Assembly: GCA_940337035.1 (NCBI GenBank)
Contig: CALNHX010003637.1
Coordinates: 62,001 to 126,000 of the forward strand
DNA length: 64,000 nt
Origin: Agriotes lineatus
Taxonomy: Eukaryota; Arthropoda; Insecta; Coleoptera; Elateridae
Direction of reading: 5' to 3'
Below, piece after piece: positions 43,801 through 55,895 of the stretch. Made by a program: the position numbers and the translations under genes. The notes below the pieces were generated by a model. That model saw only the letters and a program-made list of their open reading frames with translations, ran no database searches and had not been told where the DNA came from. Position 1 is the first letter of the stretch. Each line of letters begins with the position of its first letter.

Positions 43801-45544
43801 AGTCCTCTTCAACACTAATGCGGTTTCTGTATTTATTTTTTATGTACAGCAGTTCTGAAAAGCCCGATTCACATAAGTACGAGGTTACAAATGGAAGTAA
43901 AAAGATTATTGCTTGCTTGAACACTGATGGATATTCAGTTTTGGTCCCCATCCAAAAGTCTATTAAAGATTTTTCTTTAAACGCATCTTTCATTGAGCTG
44001 TCACTTATAAGGTCGATGAAACACTCTTTTGAGTGACTAGGAAATTTCCCTGAAAATGGATTTCTAATCCACTCATATTTAGAAAAATCTTGATTAAAAT
44101 AGTTATCAAAACTCGTTTGAAGGGCTTCCATATGACTAGTGATATCATCAGTCACTTCTGGCTTCAGAGAAATATCATTTTCTTCCAAAAATGATGCAAG
44201 AGTAGGGAATGCAGAGAAATCCTTGTCCTGTGCTTGAGAGCGAAACAGAACCAACTTTTTCTTGAAGGATGATATTTTATCGTTGGTAGTGAACACTGTT
44301 GTACTCGGCCCTTGAAGTCCCATGTTCAAGATATTAAGCCTATCAAAAATATCAGCCAAATACGCCAATCGTGATAGCCATTCTTCATCATTGAACAAGT
44401 GTTTCATGTCGTGATTTTGTTCACTTAAAAACCTAAAGACTTCTGACCTCAGTTCAAATAGACGAGTTAGGATCTTGCCTCGTGACAACCATCTAACCTC
44501 GGTATGTAGGAGGAGAGTTTGATATTTTTCACCCATATCTTCACACATCAAAGAGAAAAGCCGTGAATTAAGAGCCCTGGCCTTAATAAAATTAATGACC
44601 TTCACGCTATCCGTTAAAACAGACTTAAGGTTGGCAGGCATACCCTTGGAAGCCAAAGCTTCTCGGTGAATAACGCAGTGAGTACTTTGGCATTCTGGAG
44701 CAACTTTTTTTATTCTTGCTCCTAATCCACTTAAATGACCCGACATAGCTTTTGCTCCGTCCGTGCACAAACCAACACATTTAGACCATGATATTCCCGC
44801 TTTCATAAAGTACTCATTTATGACATTAAATATGTCCTCAGCTTTAGTGTTTGATACAAGAGGTTTGCAAAATAAAAATTCTTCCTTTACTTCACTTTGA
44901 TAATCAAAACGTATGAATACAAGAAGCTGCGCCATATTTGTTATGTCTGTGCTCTCGTCTACTTGCAGTGCAAAATAATTACATTCGTGCAGTTGAAGTA
45001 AAAGCTGTTCTTCAATACTCGAAGACATCTCAACAATTCGCCTCTTTACTGTGTCATTCGACAACGGAATTTTCTCAATTTGCTTTGCTGCCTTTTCGCC
45101 TAATACTGCCTCGACCATATCCTTAGCGACCGGAAGTAAAAGTGTCTCGCCAATTGTATGAGGCTTCCCTTCTTTAGCTATTCTATAACTGGCAAGGTAC
45201 GATGCTTTGACCAGTTTTTTGTCTATATTTATAAATTTTGCCATGCACTGATTTCCTCTCTTACACAATTCAGATTTTCTTTGAAAAAATTCAATAGGTT
45301 TGTCAACCAAATCGGGATGCTTAGTAGTCTGGTGCCGCTTTAGTAAGGAAGGCTTCATGCTCTGATTTGAAAGTGTTTCTGAACATACAACACATTGTGG
45401 AATAGGATTATCGTTATTTTCTGTGCCAGGTTTTACTATAAATCCTAACTGTAAATACGCTGCATCGTACTTACGATTTGGCCGAGGTTTAATCTTCTTT
45501 TGGCTGTCCTTAGAGGTGGAGGGGTTAGTCAAATATCGCTTCAT
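43801..45544 (-). CDS. hAT transposase (hAT-C), ZBED5/Charlie-like, intact up to the LTR insertion
   Basis: The ATG at 45544 begins MKRYLTNPSTSKDSQKKIKP. A BED-like zinc finger follows (CVVCSETLSN...LLKRHQTTKH), then the RNase-H-like core with QVDESTDITNMAQLLVFIRF (first acidic residue) and GLCTDGAKAMSGHLSG (second). The C-terminal dimerisation region has FLLPFVTSYLCESGFSELLYIK. No stop or shift in 581 codons. Reading leaves the element at 43801 into the LTR; the true last 25 or so codons are at 39143-39066. Total about 605 residues, typical of the family. The lack of other damage shows hAT-C was probably active when the LTR element hit it. Confidence 0.9.
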
Positions 45545-46809
45545 TATGACTAAAAACTAAAAACTAATGCTGAATTACTACTAAAAACTAAAACTAAACT
45601 TCACTTCATGGAACACAATCGAAAAACAGCTAACATTGGCATCATAATGAAACTACTGGGTGAGAAAGTAACACAAGAGAACGTGACACCAGCTCATGCC
45701 ACTTTCAAAACAAAACTGACGGGGTGGAATGGTTGCGATGAGCGGCGGGGGGTGAGGAGTGTGAGAAGGAATTGAGTCACTCGGGTTGTTTGTGTAGCGT
45801 CAAGGTCAGCTCGGTCGGCCAGAGGCTCGGGAGTCGTTGACACTGCACGTCAGGGCGACAATAACTGCGCTCGGACGAGCCAAAATTAATGACGCGTATA
45901 AAACAACCTAGCTGGAGCCTATTCACGTACGTCTAAAACTGCCACTATTCTATGTAAAACACAGATGGAGGAATTGTATTCTTAACGCGGAAATGTTGCA
46001 TCGTAACTGTAAATTAATGTTATTCACATTTCACATTCAACAGTTTTTATTGTTATTATTAATATATGACTGCGTACCACCTGAAATGTGCCCGCGTACC
46101 ACCGGTTGAGAACCGATGCTATAGGGTATTGACCCCAGTTTTGGCCATCTTAAGCGATTTTCTAGGTGTGCACGTTCACAACATATACTATAAGTTAACT
46201 TCACGGCTGTGTGTTGTGTTCACTGTCTTCCTTGAAGTTTCTACTTTAATATAGCATAAGTGAAAAAAGGATAGAATGATTGACTTTTTCTACAAGAATC
46301 GTAACATCATTTTATAACAATTTCGCTGGTTTTGGCCACTTTTACCCCAGTAGTGGCCAACAGTGGATTTAGTTTTGGCCATGTTGCTTATAAAAAGGCA
46401 GCCAATACGTAAAAATACATTTATTTTGCGTCAAAATAAGTACATGAAGAAACAAAATAATATATAGGTAGGTACTTATCTATCTAGTATTTCTATAAAT
46501 AAAACCTCAATAATAAAAAATCAAAAGATTATCCTAGCTATGGTCGAATACTAGGAGAGCAGTTAAATCAGACTAACTCAAAACAATTTTACTTCTTGGT
46601 ATTTTTCCATTTCAGGGACCATAAATGCACCCCGTGCATTTTTCTTTTTTGGAATTGTAATAATTTCCCTAATGTCTTTCATGTCATACAAAAGTTTGTC
46701 CTTCTCCTCCGACCACTTCCAATCTCGCAGTCCACTTCTAGTCATAGCAGACACCAAGAACTTTCCTTTGCTTTCTCTTTATACTAATTTTCCTGGGTAA
46801 AATCTGTCT

Positions 46810-49644
46810 TCATATTTTACAACTACATAAACACCAGGCTGTAAGTCTATCGGATATGTTCTGTTTTTTCAAAATGTTAGTTTCTTCTTCTTTTTCGTTA
46901 AAATCTACATCTGCGCAGTCTTTTCTCTCTTCAGTTCGTTCTTCTTCCTTGTCCGTTTCTGTCGCTTGTTTTGCTTTCTTTTTAGTGGTGGTTTGCTTTC
47001 TAAACTTTCCTGCCTTTTCTCTTCTCTTTTTCTCTTTCTTTCTTCCTTCTTTTTTATCTATCAATTCTTGTTTTTCCTGTTCCTTTTTTTCAGTTATGGC
47101 TACCCACTGATCAGAAGTTAACACACTTGGAAGAACTGTTTTGAATTTTCTTTTAACTGTTGTGAGCCGTGTGGGGAAAACCAAAATATCGCCCAAAATT
47201 TGTCGTTCCATATTTTGATTTTTTTCTTGCATGTCAGTATATTTTTCTTGTCCCATTTGCAGAATGCGGTGCATGACATAATTTTATATTGCTCAAAATA
47301 TTGATTGTTGTTTTGTTTTGAAAAACCTGCTTTTTAATTTCTTGGTTTCCAAAAGTTTGGTTCTCTGTTTCTTGGTTTTCTATGTTTTTTTCATTTAATT
47401 TTGGTTTCGATTCTCCACCACTTTTAATCTGTATTACCTCATCTCTTATTGCAGATTTTGCTTGAGTGATAATAAGATTAGTAATATCCCCTAATTTATT
47501 TATTTCCGTGTTATCACAGTTAATTGTTTTTGGTATCAATTTTGCTATATTATTTACACCAGTATTATTTTCAGCTTTATTGCTTTTTGGTATAATTTCT
47601 TCTGTATTGTTTACCTCATCATTATTTTCAGTTTCAATACTTTTTGGTGTTATTTCTTCATAATTTCTAATCCCATCATTATTATCAGTTTCAATGCTTT
47701 TTGGTATTATTACTTCAATATTGCTAATCCCATCATTATTTTCAGTTTCAATACTTTTTGGTGTTATTTCTTCATAATTTCTAATTCCATCATTATTTTC
47801 AGTTTCAATGATTTTTGGTATTATTTCTTCAATATTGCTAATCCCATCATTGTTTTCAGTTTCAATGCTTTTGGCTAGCATTTCTTCTGTATTGCTTACC
47901 CAATCATTATTTTCAGTTTCATTGCTTTTTAGTATCATTTCTTCTATATTGCCTACCCCATCATTATTTTCATGAAGAATACATGATAAATCTCGAATAT
48001 CGAATTCCGGAAATGGAAAGTCTTATTGTTTCATTTTCGAAATTAATAATGGTATCGTCTGCTAAAACTTTTGTCGTTACATTTCACTGTCTGATTTAAA
48101 TTTCATCCACACCTCATACAATGCTTGTAGATCACCACTTGGATTTAATTTTTGTGCGTAATAATTTCTAAATTCTTTCATTACAGTAGAATCAATTTTT
48201 GACTCTAAATATTCAAGGTAATCCGGCTGAACATTTTTTGTTATGTCAAATGTTTTGAGTATTAGGCTTACTTTCATTGGGAGGCTTTAATGGCATGAGG
48301 CACTTTGTGTATACATTATTTGGCTCGAAAGGATACAGGCCACATCTTTTAAAACCTTTTGTTATAGACGCTTCGAACGAATGTTCTTGCATAATTTGAT
48401 TTAAAACTTGTGGCACCTCCGGTTTGCTAATATCACGACCGTCGTGATCAATTCTCCATTTTTTCACAGCTTTGCGCCACTGACATTTTAGTGGAAAAAA
48501 TACAGCTACATCCAGAGGTTGAGGAATATGTGTTGTGTTTGCCAGAAGACACACAACTATTATTCTTTTTTTCTCTACAAAACTGGTTTAACTGTAGACT
48601 AAGATGAGATGAATGTCCATCTAAAAATATTATAACAGGAAATTCATATTCCTTTTCCACAAAAAATGGGTATAGGACATTTGCGAAGTACTCGAACAAC
48701 ATTTTCGCGGTCATCCAACCGTTTTCAGACTTGCCTAAACTGTAACCCTTTGGTGCTTTATGTATGTACGAAGCTGGAAGACGATCAAACTTGAAAATTG
48801 TAAGGGATGGTGCTATCTCCCCTGAAGCATTTACTGTTAAGAGTGTTGTAATATTTTCCTTGTCAGAATTTGATGATGTTCCGTAGACTTGTTTGCCTTT
48901 CTCGGCCAAAATAAGACCTTTCGGGCTCAGGAAAAATGATGTTTCATCCATGTTCCAGACGCGAGAAGGATATTGCAGAACTTCTACATCATTACCTAGT
49001 AACGCCGACGTCTCAGTGAACCATTTTCTTATTCTTTCCTCTGTGATTATTGCTCTTGCTTTCCCTAGATATTCCGCTTGCTTTAAAGAAATATCAGGAT
49101 GTCGAGCCATAAAGGATTTACACCAGGTTTTTCTAGGAGAGTTATGCTTAAATGGCGTTTCTAATAGTTTTTCCGTTACGATTTTTTTCACGGAATATGT
49201 TAAACCGTCCTTATCAACTGGAAACCCCATTCTCGAGCAGATTTTGATCCATGTACAGATATCATTTTCTACTTCTGTTCCCAGATCCGCATCAGGTCCC
49301 ACCTTTCCATAAGATTCGGTAGCTTCACCAGCAATTTTATGCCGCAAAGTAGTCCTGGGAACTCCATACGATGTATAGGCTGTTGCAACTGGCATTTCAT
49401 CCTTTATAGCGGCAAGTGCATCTCTTACTTGCTCTGATGTATATTGAAAAATTTTTTTTGCTGGTGGAGGGCGTCTTCCGTGTTTTCCTGATTTTTCCCA
49501 TTTTTGACTGTAAGTGAACGGAAAAAATGTATAAACCCTAAAGTACGTACTTAGCCCCATATAGGAATTAAACTGGCCACTACTAAAACAGTCTACATGG
49601 CCAAAACTAGAATTTCGAAGAATGGGAATGTTAGTAGTGGCCAT
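46810..49644 (-). pseudogene. pogo-type transposase (pogo-C) with an expanded repeat region
   Basis: The Psq-type HTH is at KIFQYTSEQVRDALAAIKDE, the CENP-B-type HTH around EVENDICTWIKICSRMGFPV, and the DDE_1 domain has VWNMDETSFFLS, IIFLDGHSSH and HIPQPLDVAVF. A frameshift in an A-run after CREKK (about 48570) moves the third Asp into the next segment (48554-48246); another shift near 48260 precedes 48277-48077. The C-terminal part has about nine 19-residue repeats (ETENNDGISNIEEIIPKS; 47590-47990), then a Lys/Glu-rich tail (47274-46810, LPSVLTSDQW). Few lesions, so decay is recent. Start codon choice is uncertain: an ATG at 49644 or one near 49505. Confidence 0.82.
47570..47990 (-). repeat. 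57-bp coding tandem repeat in the pogo-C transposase
   Basis: About seven to nine units of 57 bp, each encoding variants of ETENNDGISNIEEIIPKS. Neighbouring units alternate between SNIEEII and RNYEEIT forms, suggesting that pairs were duplicated together. Confidence 0.85.
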
Positions 49645-50399
49645 CTCATTTTAATGATCTGAACTTGTAGTTATGCCGCCAATTTTCTTATAGGTTATAT
49701 TCTCAAATGTTTGGTAAAACTATGGTAATTAACCAAAACATTTATTATGCCTACAAATTAACTTATCGTAAATTAAAACTTATTGCTGTTTCTTAGCAGT
49801 TTTGTTAAGAAAACGACACAAACAAGATCTGGTCACTTGGAAATTACAACCAAAACCTTAATATTTACGACACTAGCTTGGCAGCATTGTAAGTGGCGTT
49901 AGAACAAGTTTAAAATTGAGCGGAAACAACTCGTAGCCGTTGATGGCTTACGACGTATTTAGTTTGGGCATTTAAAGTTGGAACAGTGGCGTAACAAGAC
50001 GGTTTGGCGCCGGTGTGCAAGAATAAATTATAGCCGCTGTAGACAAGAAGTTTCAGAAAAAAGAGGGAAGGGGGGGGGGTAATTTTTGGTCATGCAACAC
50101 TTTCAATTTAAAAGAAAATTATTAAGCTCTTTTCTTAACATGAAAGGTTACTTACTGCAAAATAAAACACATTTAGATGTTTCAATCTTTTATTAAATAT
50201 AACATAATAATAATAATAAACATAATAATAATAATAATAATAATCCTATTATTCCCTATTGGGACATAGGGTATATTCTCTCCAGTTGTCATTTTCCTTT
50301 GCTATTTGGCTCAGTTGTGCTATAGTCTTTCCTGTCTCTTGTTTTACAGTACTCCTTCACGTTTTTCGCGGGCGTCCTATGTTTCTGAATCTCTAACAC

Positions 50400-51016
50400 C
50401 CGTATGCATAGTCGTTTGCCAGCGGCTCGCCGGCGACTCGCTGGCGACCTGCCGGAGTTTCGCTGCGCGCCGTACGAGAATTACATTGCATAGTCGCCCG
50501 CCGGTAAAACAATGGACGCGCGTTACTATAGTTTTCGGCGGAGCGCCGGCGACGCGCTGGAGATCTGTCAGGCTGCGTCTCCCGCAAATTTTCGTGTGCA
50601 GTCCAGGGAACAAATAAGTACAATCGCATTGATTTTGTTGTTCGCTTATTGTAGTTAATTGTGTTACAGCAATGAAAAATAAGAAAATTTAGTGGGCGTA
50701 GCACAAACGCCACAAACACGGTGCTAAATTAAGGTTAAAATTGTCACATGGTCAGCACGGTCACGAATTTTAAAGCATGCGCGTAGTAAATAAGGAACTG
50801 TATGAAACAAATATATACGAGGGGTGGGTCTCTATAAGCAGTATATGTTTTGAGTAAACAAGGGCTTGCGCACGAGCAAGTATTTCGGCGATATGCTACA
50901 GTGGCGAACGACTATGCAATGCAAATTAGGCTCCGGGCGAATCGCTGGGAGCTTCGCCGAGAGAAATCTCCGGCGACTCGCCGGCGAGCCGCTGGCGAAC
51001 GTCTATGCATACGGGT
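50400..51016. mobile_element. 617-bp Harbinger-type MITE inside hAT-D
   Basis: Inverted ends begin CACCCGTATGCATAG and continue GTTTGCCAGCGGCTCGCCGG with few mismatches. The 3-bp TSD is TAA (50397-50399 and 51017-51019). Unusually GC-rich for this window, with many GCCGGCGA-type words. No ORF. Confidence 0.8.
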
Positions 51017-51404
51017 GTAAGAGTCCCAATCAAAACTTTTCTGCAAATTTTAGTTTCATTTTTTCGCAAAGTATGCCCTAAGCATCCATATTTTCTTCTC
51101 CTAATTTCTATATTTATGTCCACTTGATTTGTTCGGTCCCAAATATCTTTGTACGAAATAATGACTTGCCACCAAACACCTATTTACTTACACCTGCAAT
51201 TTCTGCTTTACCAGTTCTGTAACCGTCCACGTTTCCGTCCCATAAAGTAGAACAGGTTTTACCATTAGATCAAACACATATAACATGAAACATAAAAATA
51301 CATATGAAAATACAAAAAACAAAAACCACGTAAAAGGAATACAAATTTAAATAATTCACAAGAAAAATAAAATTTATAGATACATAAATATGTAGGTATA
51401 GCAC

Positions 51405-51600
51405 ATTAATTAAACTCTCTTTTGCGAGACTTTGCTAAAGCTAACATATCTATCAGCGAATTAAAACCAAGAGTACTAGCTCTTACTTTCTCGATACTCA
51501 GTAATGCAAAACTTACCAAAAAGTTTTTAATAATTTTTAATTTAGAAAAAGATCTCTTAGTGGAGGCTGTAGTGACGCGATGTAAAAAATAGAATATAAG
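51405..51600 (-). pseudogene. hAT transposase C-terminal (dimerisation) fragment of hAT-D
   Basis: The minus strand reads TTASTKRSFSKLKIIKNFL and then ALLSIEKVRASTLGFNSLID. This is the ZMYM-type hAT C-terminus, but with about ten residues missing between NFL and ALLSIE. No other domain remains. Confidence 0.75.
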
Positions 51601-52150
51601 CTGTACACAAATCTGGAAAGCTAGCCAATGATGTGTGATTAGACAGACATTTTTCTCCCACTTCCTTCACTGATAAGTAAGATTTAATACTAGTTGTGTA
51701 CGAAGATCGAAATTGTACAACTTGCCGTCATCGAGATCAGTTTCATACGTAGTTTGAAATAATTTGGCAGTCCCTATGACCTCTGTATCTGAGGCAATCA
51801 CCAGAAATTTTCATTTTAAAACTTTGAATTTATAGTATGTTACTATGCACTATGAAATCTAAGAATCACAAACACACCCTAGAGCTGGAACTTCAAATCT
51901 ACTCAAAAGGAGAAAAGATTGCGCACTCAAAAGAGCCTAGTGGCGCTCACGTATCATAGTCTGTTGCCACTATTCTAGGAAAACTTTTATTTTCACTAAA
52001 AACTCCGCTACCGCGGCGCCTATATAGATTCGGCGCCGAGGTTCTTCGCACCCCCTGCACATATGATAGTTACGCCACTGAGTTGGAAGTGGCCAAAACC
52101 AGGCTGATGGCCAAAACTGGGGTCTCTACCCTACTCTTTATTATTTTCAG

Positions 52151-52924
52151 AGGGTATGTGGTGATATTTTATCTGTCAGCCAGTCATCCGTCTTCAGAAT
52201 AATTAAAGAAGTCAGCGAGCAGTTAGCTAGGAATTTGGGAAGACATATTACATTTCCTCATAACGTCGCAGATTTATATTCAACCAAGCAAAGTTTCTTT
52301 GAAATTGGTGGATTTCCTGGGGTAATAGGATGCGTGGATGGAACCCATATTGAAATAAAGAGTCCTGGTGGGATGAATGCAGAAGTATATCGCAACAGCA
52401 AGGGGTGGATGTCCTTAAATGTTCAAGCGGTTGCTGGACCTTGCTGCGAAATATTGGATATAGTCATACGTTGGCCAGGTTCTGCACATGACAGCAGGAT
52501 ATTTAATAGCTGCTTAGTACGTATGAAATTAGAACGTGGTGATTTACCTGGTATTGTGTTGGGCGATAGTGCATATGCACAAACCAGACACGTTTACACA
52601 CCTCTACTAAATCCGGCAACTAGAGCTGAACATCGGTACAACAGTGCTCATATAAGAACACGCAATGTTGTGGATCGTACCTTTGGCGTTTGGAAAAGCA
52701 GGTTCTGCTGCTTAGTGCATGCCTCGCAATATAATTTGCGAAGTACTACAAGAATAATTGCCGCGACAGCAGTTTTCCATAATATTGCGATCAAACAAGG
52801 AGAAAATTTGGTCGACGAGCAGCACCTGCCAAATAACATAGTTGAGAACCCACCTGCGCCATTTCAGATGCGAGGCAATGTAATTCGTGCAGCTTTTATT
52901 CAGCGGCATTTTACATATGAATAA
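52151..52924 (+). pseudogene. Harbinger H3 transposase, catalytic exon
   Basis: After acceptor TTTTCAG (52141-52150), the exon reads RVCGDILSVSQSSVFRIIKE and runs open to TAA at 52924. The DDE residues lie in GCVDGTHIEIKSPGG, IVLGDSAYAQTRHV and RNVVDRTFGVWKSRF; the last motif has Asp where the family normally has Glu (RNVVER), which could impair catalysis. The exon itself is undamaged, but the full gene is broken upstream. The stop codon abuts the truncated ISL2EU sequence. Confidence 0.88.
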
Positions 52925-54197
52925 TATCAGCTAGTATAAGATCCCCAGGGACCATCTGCTTTAGGACTTCACAGTGCTCAACTATTTTTTTTTATCAGAC
53001 ACTGATCCTGGGTATGCATCACTTACATAGGTTATAACTCCATTTGGTGCTACGCCCACTAATACTTTCCATGTATTGCGGTGTTTATATGAGCTATAGG
53101 TCAGTCTCTGATTTTCCATGCTGCCTGGCGTGACTGAATAAATTTCTGTGCAGTCAAGAATAATTCTGCAGTTCGTAAATGTCTCAAATGCAGCAGGACA
53201 AGCTTGGTTCTTGCTTCTTGGTGGAATTGTTTTCATGAGCTGCTTAAATAATACTTCATGTAGGGCATAAATTCAGGTCATTACAATATTAGTGACCGTT
53301 GCAGAGCTGCAGCCAAATCGAAGAGCCAAGTCTTGTGGCAAGTTTAATCTTAGTTTCATTAATGTCATCAGTAACTGATCCAATTTTGAAAACATTTGTA
53401 CTTGCCAACTTGCATAATATTTGAATTCAAAGTTTGCCATAAATTCATGTAACACCATAAATAATTCATTGTTTGGTATCCCTGTATACATGAGGACATG
53501 CGAATCGTCATCCTTGATGTGCTCATAACTAAAGCGTACTGAAAGTTTTTCAAGTTTTTTTGTCAATTCGTCCACATCTTGCCTTAAGAAGTAATTCTCT
53601 GCTTCCAACGATGCTCCTGAAGTTCTACTGACACTTCTCGAACATGAAGGTAAATCTTCTGCATTGGACGGTGCACTTGTTGATGGTCCAGCTACCGCAA
53701 GATCCTCGGCAACATCTGCCTGCTTACTATTGGTTCTTTTTCTACAACTAATTTAATGATCTATTAATATTATGTTTGCTTTAATTTTCTATTAAAGGTT
53801 AAAACAAGCTAGCAAATTTAAACATTTTTTTACATTGCTTTTCAGGATCGTGAACATATTTATATACGAATAACTGATGGCATACCTTTTTTCTGGAGAT
53901 GTAAAACCAAATTTTCTTTTAGCATTGAACTCAAATATTGTGGGCCTATTTTTTCTGTCATTGTTCACAAAATGGCAGCTACACACCAAAGAATGTCGGG
54001 AAGGTTCCCGATCTTGTCTTCTGAAAAAAAAGAAACTACTAGTAAGGCAAACATTAACATAATAATTGTTCTATTAGATAGTACCTTATAAGTGATATCC
54101 AGGCTTTCCTTTCTTCTATCTTTGCAGGGAATACAAAAAACTTGCAAATTTTCTGTTCGCTATAATGTTTGCAATCAGGTACAAAACACATGACCAT
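52925..54197 (-). pseudogene. ISL2EU-type transposase with THAP domain, 3'-truncated
   Basis: Exon 1 (54197-54084) reads MVMCFVPDCKHYSEQKICKF and exon 2 (54020-53886) VCSCHFVNNDRKNRPTIF: together a complete C2CH THAP zinc finger. Exon 3 (from about 53742) holds a coiled region and DQLLMTLMKLRLNLPQDLAL; a TGA at about 53281 stands where Trp is expected, followed by KTIPPRSKNQACPAAF and RIILDCTEI (first catalytic Asp). An A-run shift precedes IVEHCEVLKQMVPGDLILAD, where the sequence ends abruptly at the H3 stop codon. The second half of the DDE domain is missing. Confidence 0.8.
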
Positions 54198-54199
54198 TT

Positions 54200-55890
54200 T
54201 TGCAGATGTTGAATCCACAATAAAAATATTTCAAGCTATAGACTGCGTTTACTCTATATTTATTTATTAACTTGTTATTATTAACTGAGAAGCAAGAAAA
54301 TGGAGATATATTTTAGGAGGACGAGATATATATCATTCGACTCAGCTTGAAGAGTAGATTCCAAAAATATATAGAAACCGGAAATCGGATTTCTTTTCCG
54401 AGGTCGACTTCCGGTCAATTTTTTTTTCATCTCGTGTTAAATTCTTAATGTTCAATTATTGGCTCCCCTAATTATTTTAGAGCTAAAGTGTAAATAAATT
54501 TTTTGTAGAGAAAAAAATACTGCATCTATTCATACTGTTGCTGACCATTTTTCATTTTTCATAACCGAGGGAATGCAAAAAATAAAACTAGCATTTAAAA
54601 AAAAAAAAAAAACTAGCATTTTTACAAAAATCAGTGATGCCATGGAATTATTGAAACAAGCCAATGCCAACGCAAGTGCGTGCGGGGTGATCATCCAGTC
54701 ACTGCCGCCAAAAGATTGAACGTATTGTCGCTTTTATAAACATTAGTCGTCTGTAATGAGTTTAAATGTGAACTCGGGCAAGCGGATCATCAGTGCGTAA
54801 AAGCGAAGGCCAGTATTTAGTTGAAGAAGCATGAATTAACTTTAATGGTGATCGGCAATTAAGTTTGAGAAAGAATAAAATATGTGCTGTGTTCTTAAAA
54901 GCGGTTATCGTTCGTAAATTTTATTTCCCGAAATAGGTGCAGTGCTGAGTTACGGTAAGTAGTTCCTTAGATATTTTTAATTTGTGTAATTAACGAGGTT
55001 AGTTTTAGTCAACAACGATAAGTGCAACTTTTGTAAATATAAACCATACACGTGCTCAGAAGTGTTAGTGTTTTTAGCCGTTCTTTTTCACACAGAGACT
55101 CAACTAGAACGTAAAAAACATATAAATATTCTTATCTCTGCAGCTAACCCATAAATTTCTAAATAGGTCAGTTTTTCAAAATACATTTCAGTATTATTTA
55201 TCTTTTCGATTTGTATAAGAAACAAACGTCAATGTATTGATATAGATGTTTTCATTCAGGAGCCATGCAAAATTTTAAAAGTTGTTTAAAGTGGAATCAT
55301 TACGAAGTAAAGTGAAGTTTAAACTAAAATAACAAATACAAGAAATAGTCAAAGTAATGATGCGCATGTATTTCTTTGTGGACATTGTCCGATTATAGTG
55401 TGACATCATATGTTATGAATGGAATAACTCCTTACGTAATTGGCCAAGAAGAGTTTTTTTAGATATGTAGAAAATAATTTTATCGAAAATGTAAACTAAA
55501 TATTTCTTCAATTAACGAGTACATTTTTATATTTACTAACGCGTAAATAGGAAGAAACTTTTTCTTACAAACAAAATATAATTTCACAAAAAAAACAGAC
55601 CGGTCATGATCAAATTTGTTTATACCAAAATATTAAAATAATAAATGTGAATAGAATGCAAAATATTTATTAAACTTTCGATAACATCAGCATTGATTTG
55701 CAGAAACAAACTCTTGCTAAGTTTATCGAGAGTTTACTGTTCCATAAAAATTGAATTCCATCGTCAACGTTTTCAAACAATGTTTGTTTTCCTGCAGCAA
55801 AAATGAAGTTAAATCGTATTATTAGAACTTTGATTAATTATCATTGAAAATTAAAAGCAAGTACTTTAAAGTTAAATCGCAAGTATTTAC
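54200..55890. other. Gene-free AT-rich stretch
   Basis: No ORF or element end was recognised. It includes an A-run near 54595-54612 and possibly the 5' flank of the ISL2EU copy. Origin unknown. Confidence 0.4.
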
Positions 55891-55895
55891 AATAT

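Larger units (their letters stand above)
38786..46118 (-). mobile_element. hAT-C: Charlie/ZBED-type hAT element split by an LTR element
   Basis: The ends are CAGCGGTTCTCAACC and, inward from the right, CATCGGTTCTCAACC. The 8-bp TSD CTATAGGG is at 38778-38785 and 46119-46126. It landed on the left boundary of pogo-C: the TSD includes the TA and GGG of the pogo-C end. Confidence 0.9.
49984..52080 (-). mobile_element. hAT-D: decayed hAT element inside pogo-C
   Basis: TIR CAGTGGCGTAAC at the left and its inverse at the right, with the 8-bp TSD AGTTGGAA (49976-49983 and 52081-52088). It retains a hAT C-terminal fragment and contains a Harbinger-type MITE. Confidence 0.9.
46124..52131 (-). mobile_element. 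pogo-C: pogo-type element in the last intron of H3
   Basis: The ends are GGGTATTGACCCCAGTTTTG and, inward from the right, GGGTAGAGACCCCAGTTTTG. The TSD TA is at 46122-46123 and 52132-52133. GGCCAAAACC/GGCCAAAACTGG words recur subterminally at both ends. Removing it leaves a normal short H3 intron. It carries a transposase and the hAT-D insertion. Confidence 0.88.

Noticed and set aside
46856..47110. Plus-strand Ser/Phe-rich ORF of 84 residues
   Set aside because: Antisense of the Lys/Glu-rich tail of the pogo-C transposase.
47570..47990. Regularly spaced repeats that could suggest a CRISPR-like array
   Set aside because: The 57-bp units are contiguous, keep one reading frame inside a transposase and have no unique spacers; the genome is eukaryotic.
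50306..50719. Overlapping ORFs on both strands in the GC-rich part of hAT-D
   Set aside because: They arise from the inverted GC-rich arms of the Harbinger-type MITE and have no domain-like composition.
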